NCBI RefSeq assembly: GCF_042767895.1
Contig: NC_091583.1
Span: 483,770 to 496,269 of the forward strand
Source of the DNA: Penaeus vannamei
Lineage: Eukaryota; Arthropoda; Malacostraca; Decapoda; Penaeidae
Direction of reading: 5' to 3'
Length of the DNA: 12,500 nt
Below, piece by piece: positions 8,798 through 12,500 of the stretch. Numbering within the stretch: position 1 is the first letter of the stretch; the number at the start of each line of letters is the position of its first letter. The notes beneath the pieces are model-generated. The model was not told the DNA's origin. It worked only from the letters and a program-made list of their open reading frames with translations, and made no database searches. A program made the translations under genes and the position numbers.

Positions 8798-9048
8798 CCA
8801 CCACCCCACCCACCCCCCCTCCCTCCTTCCGCCTCCCCCCCCTCCCCCCCCCCGGCATCGGACAAAGAGCAAGAAATCGGGTATGGAAAACAACCAGGCA
8901 GGGAGCCACCCCCCCCCTTCCCCTTCCCCCTCCCTCCCTCTTCTCCCCTTCCCCTTCCCCTTCCCCTCCCCCCTCCTCCCCCTTCCCCTTCCCCCTCCCC
9001 TTCCCCCTTCCCCTTCCCCCTCCTCCCCCCCCCCCCTCCTCCCTAATC
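8798..9048. repeat. Polypyrimidine tract, CCCCTT-type, with G-quadruplex potential on the minus strand
   Basis: After a short mixed stretch the + strand becomes almost all C and T, in CCCCTT, CCCTCC and long C runs (best between 8910 and 9048; interrupted at about 8857-8910 by mixed sequence). The minus strand therefore reads GGGGAAGGGG repeatedly, which fits the G-quadruplex pattern, and the duplex is a homopurine-homopyrimidine tract able to form triplex DNA. CCCCTT is not evidence of a telomere here, because it is irregular and internal. Confidence 0.85.
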
Positions 9049-9230
9049 TCCCCGCCTCTCTCTTCGCGGAGGGACACAATGACGGGGAATAATAAGAGCG
9101 ACAAGATATAATTACGACGAAATTGACGTCACTGGCCGAGCCGAGAGCCCCAATTCCCCTCCCCATCCCCTAGCCCCTCCCCCCCCCACCCCTCCATTCT
9201 TCTGCGTCCGTAAAAGAAGGCTGGGAAATT
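9049..9230. other. Short unique segment with a perfect CRE palindrome
   Basis: This is mostly low-copy sequence ending in another C-rich run (about 9150-9193). The palindrome TGACGTCA lies at 9124-9131, the full consensus for CREB/ATF-type bZIP factors. No TATA element or open frame nearby supports a promoter on its own. The same octamer occurs again at 11724-11731. Confidence 0.45.
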
Positions 9231-9633
9231 ATCCATTTCATTTTTTCCATTTTATGTTATTCTAATCATCCATATTATTTATCAAGTCATCTCTTTGTCT
9301 ATCTATTTATATATCATTATCCATCTATTTATCTAATCAATATCCATCTATTTATCTATTAACATCCATCTATTTCTCTATCACCCTGCTTCTTTACCTA
9401 TCCATCCGTCTATCTATTTAGCTATCTATCCAGCTATCCACCAACCCATTTACATCTATCAATCTATACTCATGTTTATTGGTCTGTCGATTCCTATACC
9501 CATCTACTTACAAGTACTTACCCATTTCTTTACCAATCTATTTCCCCATCTATCCATCTACCTATCTACACACTCCTATTTATCGATCTAAGCCAATCGG
9601 TTTACATCTCTATTTCCAAGTCTATCAATCTTA
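9231..9633. repeat. Degenerate CTAT/CCAT tetranucleotide-type sequence
   Basis: The region is pyrimidine- and A-rich, with scattered ATCTATTTATCTA, CTATCCA and CATCTA motifs but no steady period. It looks like an old, decayed version of the tetranucleotide that dominates the next array. ATCGATCTAAGCCAATCGG (from about 9583) and ATCTTAACCATC (about 9627) resemble the core of the 47-bp unit and may be its precursors. Stops occur in all frames and no gene is visible. Confidence 0.7.
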
Positions 9634-9860
9634 ACCATCTATCCATCCATCCATCCATCCATCTATCTATCCATCGATTTTAACCACTCTTATCCATCCA
9701 TCCATCCATCTATCTATCCATCGATTTTAACCACTCTTATCTATCCATCCATCCATCTATCTATCCATCGATTTCAACCACTCTTATCTATCCATCCATC
9801 CATCTATCTATCCATCGATTTTAACCACTCTTATCCATCCATCCATCCATCTATCTATCC

Positions 9861-10134
9861 ATCGATTTTAACCACTCTTATCTATCCATCCATCCATCTA
9901 TCCATCGATTTTAACCACTATTATCTATCTATCCATCCATCCATCTATCTATCCATCGATTTTAACCACTCTTATCCATCCATCCATCTATCTATCCATC
10001 GATTTTAACCACTCTTATCTATCCATCCATCCATCTATCCATCGATTTTAACCACTATTATCTATCTATCCATCCATCCATCTATCTATCCATCGATTTT
10101 AACCACTCTTATCCATCCATCCATCTATCTATCC
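9861..10134. repeat. Three-unit higher-order repeat, 137 bp x 2
   Basis: Core starts at 9861, 9904 and 9955 are followed by 9998, 10041 and 10092, then 10135: spacing 43, 51, 43 bp repeated exactly. The 51-bp member of each triplet carries the CACTATTAT core variant. A block of three units was therefore duplicated in tandem. Confidence 0.85.
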
Positions 10135-10200
10135 ATCGATTTTAACCACTCTTATCTATCCATCCATCCATCCATCTATCTATCCATCGATTTTAACCAT

Positions 10201-10991
10201 TCTTATCTATCCATCCATCCATCCATCTATCTATCCATCGATTTTAACCATTCTTATCTATCCATCCATCCATCCATCTATCTATCCATCGATTTTAACC
10301 ACTCTTATCTATCCATCCATCCATCTATCTATCCATCGATTTTAACCACTCTTATCCATCCATCCATCTATCTATCCATCGATTTTAACCACTCTTATCC
10401 ATCCATCCATCCATCTATCTATCCATCGATTTTAACCACTCTTATCTATCCATCCATCCATCTATCTATCCATCGATTTTAACCACTATTATCTATCCAT
10501 CCATCCATCTATCTATCCATCGATTTCAACCACTCTTATCTATCCATCCATCCATCTATCTATCCATCGATTTTAACCACTCTTATCTATCCATCCATCC
10601 ATCCATCTATCTATCCATCGATTTTAACCATTCTTATCTATCCATCCATCCATCCATCTATCTATCCATCGATTTTAACCACTCTTATCTATCCATCCAT
10701 CCATCTATCTATCCATCGATTTTAACCACTCTTATCCATCCATCCATCTATCTATCCATCGATTTTAACCACTCTTATCCATCCATCCATCCATCTATCT
10801 ATCCATCGATTTTAACCACTCTTATCTATCCATCCATCCATCTATCTATCCATCGATTTTAACCACTATTATCTATCCATCCATCCATCTATCTATCCAT
10901 CGATTTCAACCACTCTTATCTATCCATCCATCCATCTATCTATCCATCGATTTTAACCACTCTTATCTATCCATCCATCCATCCATCTATC
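10201..10991. repeat. Eight-unit higher-order repeat, 380-bp tandem duplication
   Basis: Bases 10201-10611 are identical by eye to 10581-10991 (411 bp at an offset of 380 bp). Both copies carry the same ordered set of variants: CATTCTTAT, then normal cores with alternating CTAT or CCAT tails, then CACTATTAT, then TTTCAACC, then a normal core. Identity ends at 10200/10580 (T against C) and at 10612/10992. 380 bp equals eight 47-bp units plus one extra tetranucleotide. The identity implies a recent duplication or recent gene conversion. Confidence 0.9.
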
Positions 10992-11465
10992 CATCGATTT
11001 TAACCATTCTTATCTATCCATCCATCCATCCATCTATCTATCCATCGATTTTAACCACTCTTATCTATCCATCCATCCATCCATCTATCTATCCATCGAT
11101 TTTAACCATTCTTATCTATCCATCCATCCATCCATCTATCTATCCATCGATTTTAACCACTCTTATCCATCCATCCATCCATCTATCTATCCATCGATTT
11201 CAACCACTCTTATCCATCCATCCATCCATCTATCTATCCATCGATTTTAACCACTCTTATCTATCCACCCATCTATCCATCTATCCATCCATCGATTTTA
11301 ACCACTCTTATCCATCCATCCATCCATCTATCTATCCATCGATTTTAACCACTTATCCATCCATCCATCCATCTATCTATCCATCGACCTCGACCACTCT
11401 ATCCATCAGACTATCCATCCATCCATCTATCCATCGATTTCAACCACTTTTATCCATCCATCTAA

Positions 11466-11832
11466 TAATCCCTGTCCCGCTCGCATTCTCCCCCCCCCCC
11501 CCCCGCCTCCCGCCCGCCCGCCCCCCCGCCCCGCCCTGCCATGCAAAATCACGCCCGCGCCCTGCCTCGCCCGCCCCCCCGCCCCGCCCTGCCTCGCCCG
11601 CGCCTTGTCTTACGTAATTCACTTTCGCATGACGTCGGTGCCACCCCCCACCCCTCACCCCACCCCCACCCCCACCCCTACCCCCCCGATGAGTTCGGAG
11701 CATCATCCGAAAACCGAGTCAGCTGACGTCAAAAGCGAAGGGGTGGGAGGGGGGGAGTGGGAGGGGGGGAGGGGGGGTGGGGGATAAGGGGAAGAGCGGG
11801 GACGTGGGCGTCGGAGCTGCTCGTCGGAACTC
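11466..11832. promoter_or_regulatory. GC-rich segment with clustered bZIP-type sites; possible promoter
   Basis: The sequence switches abruptly to GC- and CpG-rich DNA after the AT-rich satellite. It contains C15 (11490-11504), GCCCCGCCC boxes typical of GC-box/Sp1-type sites, TTACGTAA (11610-11617, a PAR-bZIP-type palindrome), TGACGTCG (11630-11637) and TGACGTCA (11724-11731, a CRE palindrome) preceded by GAGTCAGC. A C-rich run (11641-11687) faces a G-rich run (11740-11789), which could pair with each other or form i-motif and G-quadruplex structures. A weak TATA-like TTTTATATTC follows at about 11863. Orientation and target gene are unknown, since no coding sequence lies within the window on either side. 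C- and G-tract slippage could also explain much of the composition. Confidence 0.3.
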
Positions 11833-11850
11833 AAAAAAAAAAAAAAAAAA
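11833..11850. repeat. A18 tract flanked by 7-bp direct repeats
   Basis: Eighteen A residues are followed by a G run. GGAACTC sits immediately before (11826-11832) and again just after (11854-11860). This resembles the poly(A) end of a retroposed insertion bounded by a short target duplication, but no element body is present, so replication slippage is equally possible. Confidence 0.45.
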
Positions 11851-11944
11851 GGGGGAACTCGTTTTATATTCAATTAAGTTTGTAGAGTCACGAGCGCTGG
11901 GTCCACGTGCCCCCTATCTCCCTTTTATCTCTCTATCTTTTTAC

Positions 11945-12029
11945 TGAAACGCGTGACCTTATTTTTCATGTATAAATCCAATATTTTTTTTTGTATTTAT
12001 ATCTAAAAAAAATAAGGTCACGCGTTTCA
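11945..12029. repeat. 85-bp perfect-armed inverted repeat (foldback / possible MITE remnant)
   Basis: The left arm at 11945-11966 begins TGAAACGCGTGACC and is the exact reverse complement of 12008-12029, giving 22 paired bases around a 41-base AT-rich centre. Pairing continues imperfectly into the centre, where TATAAAT and ATTTATA face each other. The arms contain ACGCGT and the nuclear-receptor half-site AAGGTCA. No clear target-site duplication flanks the arms (11941-11944 TTAC, 12030-12033 ATGA). It could be a short DNA-transposon derivative, a cruciform-forming regulatory palindrome, or the stem of a structured RNA. Confidence 0.8.
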
Positions 12030-12283
12030 ATGATGTATAATAACCTATAATGATATAATTACCATCAGCATCACTAATATTACAAGGACGTGTCATAAAA
12101 AAAAAATCATAATAATTTAAAAAAACCTGATAAATAATAACAATGACGATGATTAAGACGATGAAAATATTAATAAAACTAATGACACTACTGCTACTAC
12201 TGGTAATAACAAAATTAACATTAATAACAATTATCATAATAACTACACTAATAATAACTACATGAAAATAACATTTATAATAA
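12030..12283. other. AT-rich sequence without a gene
   Basis: The stretch is A/T-rich and increasingly made of AAT/ATA/AAC triplets. It includes an A10 run near 12097-12106. The minus-strand frame across this area is rich in Ile, Tyr and Val from the trinucleotide repeat, with no recognisable domain. I see no gene or regulatory element here. Confidence 0.5.
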
Positions 12284-12297
12284 CAATGGTAATAATG

Positions 12298-12345
<48 letters not shown>

Positions 12346-12390
12346 TAATATAATAATATGATAATAATAATAATAAAATAATATAATAAC

Positions 12391-12424
<34 letters not shown>

Positions 12425-12450
12425 GCAACAACAATAATAATAAATGTGAT
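12284..12450. repeat. (AAT)n microsatellite with interruptions
   Basis: Long runs of ATA/AAT triplets (about 12291-12342 and 12391-12424) are interrupted by AATATAATATAAT and AACAAT variants. The minus strand reads poly-Ile, poly-Tyr or poly-Leu in its three frames, all simple-repeat products. Confidence 0.95.
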
Positions 12451-12500
12451 GAAGAAGAACAATAACAATAACAATACAATGACCATATTAACAATAACTG

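Larger units (their letters stand above)
9634..11465. repeat. 47-bp minisatellite array, about 38 units, with 43- and 51-bp length variants
   Basis: Each unit has a conserved core, ATCGATTTTAACC then ACTCTTAT, followed by a variable run of CCATCCATC and CTATCTAT tetranucleotides. Core starts such as 9673, 9720, 9767, 9814 and 9861 are 47 bp apart; other units are 43 or 51 bp, because one tetranucleotide is lost or gained. Core variants are TTTCAACC, ACCATTCTTAT and CACTATTAT. The ATCGAT in each core is a ClaI recognition sequence, so a digest would give a ladder. Units decay at the right edge (11380-11465). Stops occur in all frames and there is no coding potential. Confidence 0.96.

Noticed and set aside
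8910..9048. Telomere or internal telomeric repeat of CCCCTT type
   Set aside because: The period is irregular, mixed with CCCTCC and C runs, and lies within other microsatellites; it does not resemble the TTAGG-type telomere expected of arthropods.
8295..9104. 269-codon minus-strand frame (Gly/Arg-rich, then Val-Cys repeats)
   Set aside because: It is a translation of CCCTT, CA and GA simple repeats; frames on both strands over the same bases are open for the same reason.
11440..11787. Short frames in the GC-rich segment (60-88 codons on both strands)
   Set aside because: They are Gly/Arg- or Pro/His-rich products of C- and G-tracts, overlap on opposite strands and have no domain.
11959..12486. 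175-codon minus-strand frame rich in Ile and Tyr
   Set aside because: Most of it is the AAT microsatellite and it overlaps the right inverted-repeat arm; the non-repeat part has no recognisable domain.

Overview
This is a eukaryotic, almost entirely tandem-repetitive window with no convincing protein-coding gene or RNA gene. The mixture of G-rich minisatellites, (GA)n, (CA)n, GAT/AAT trinucleotide tracts, long C-rich polypyrimidine runs and ATCC-type tetranucleotide satellites suggests an invertebrate genome that is extremely rich in simple sequence. Decapod crustaceans such as penaeid shrimp look like this, but that is an inference from texture, not from a recognised gene.

Layout. 1-980 is a hexamer-built GGGGCA/GGGGCT minisatellite. 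981-1490 holds a spacer present twice (offset 304 bp, one copy with a 61-bp indel). 1490-1690 is an A-rich transition. 1691-7574 is a very large array of about 245 units of a 24-bp repeat, G-rich on the + strand. 7575-7723 is a short unique linker. 7724-8155 is a GAT/AAT compound repeat with a 66-75 bp higher-order period. 8156-8350 is AT-rich unique sequence. 8351-9048 is a chain of microsatellites (ACGC, GA, CA, TCCC, CCCCTT). 9049-9230 is unique and carries a perfect CRE palindrome. 9231-9633 is degenerate CTAT/CCAT-type sequence that leads into a 47-bp minisatellite of about 38 units (9634-11465). 11466-11832 is GC-rich with several bZIP-type sites and is the best promoter candidate. 11833-11944 holds a poly(A) tract and a short mixed sequence. 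11945-12029 is a perfect inverted repeat. 12030-12500 is AT-rich with an AAT microsatellite.

The very long open frames across 1.3-7.7 kb on both strands are by-products of the 24-bp repeat. Its length is divisible by three and the consensus has no stop in any of the six frames, so any length of array stays open. The more informative content is the evolution of the repeats: nested higher-order duplications in the 24-bp and 47-bp arrays, a possible seed of the 24-bp unit in the neighbouring spacer, and strong strand asymmetry with G-quadruplex potential over 7.5 kb. The interest lies in repeat dynamics and DNA structure; I see no multi-gene system here.
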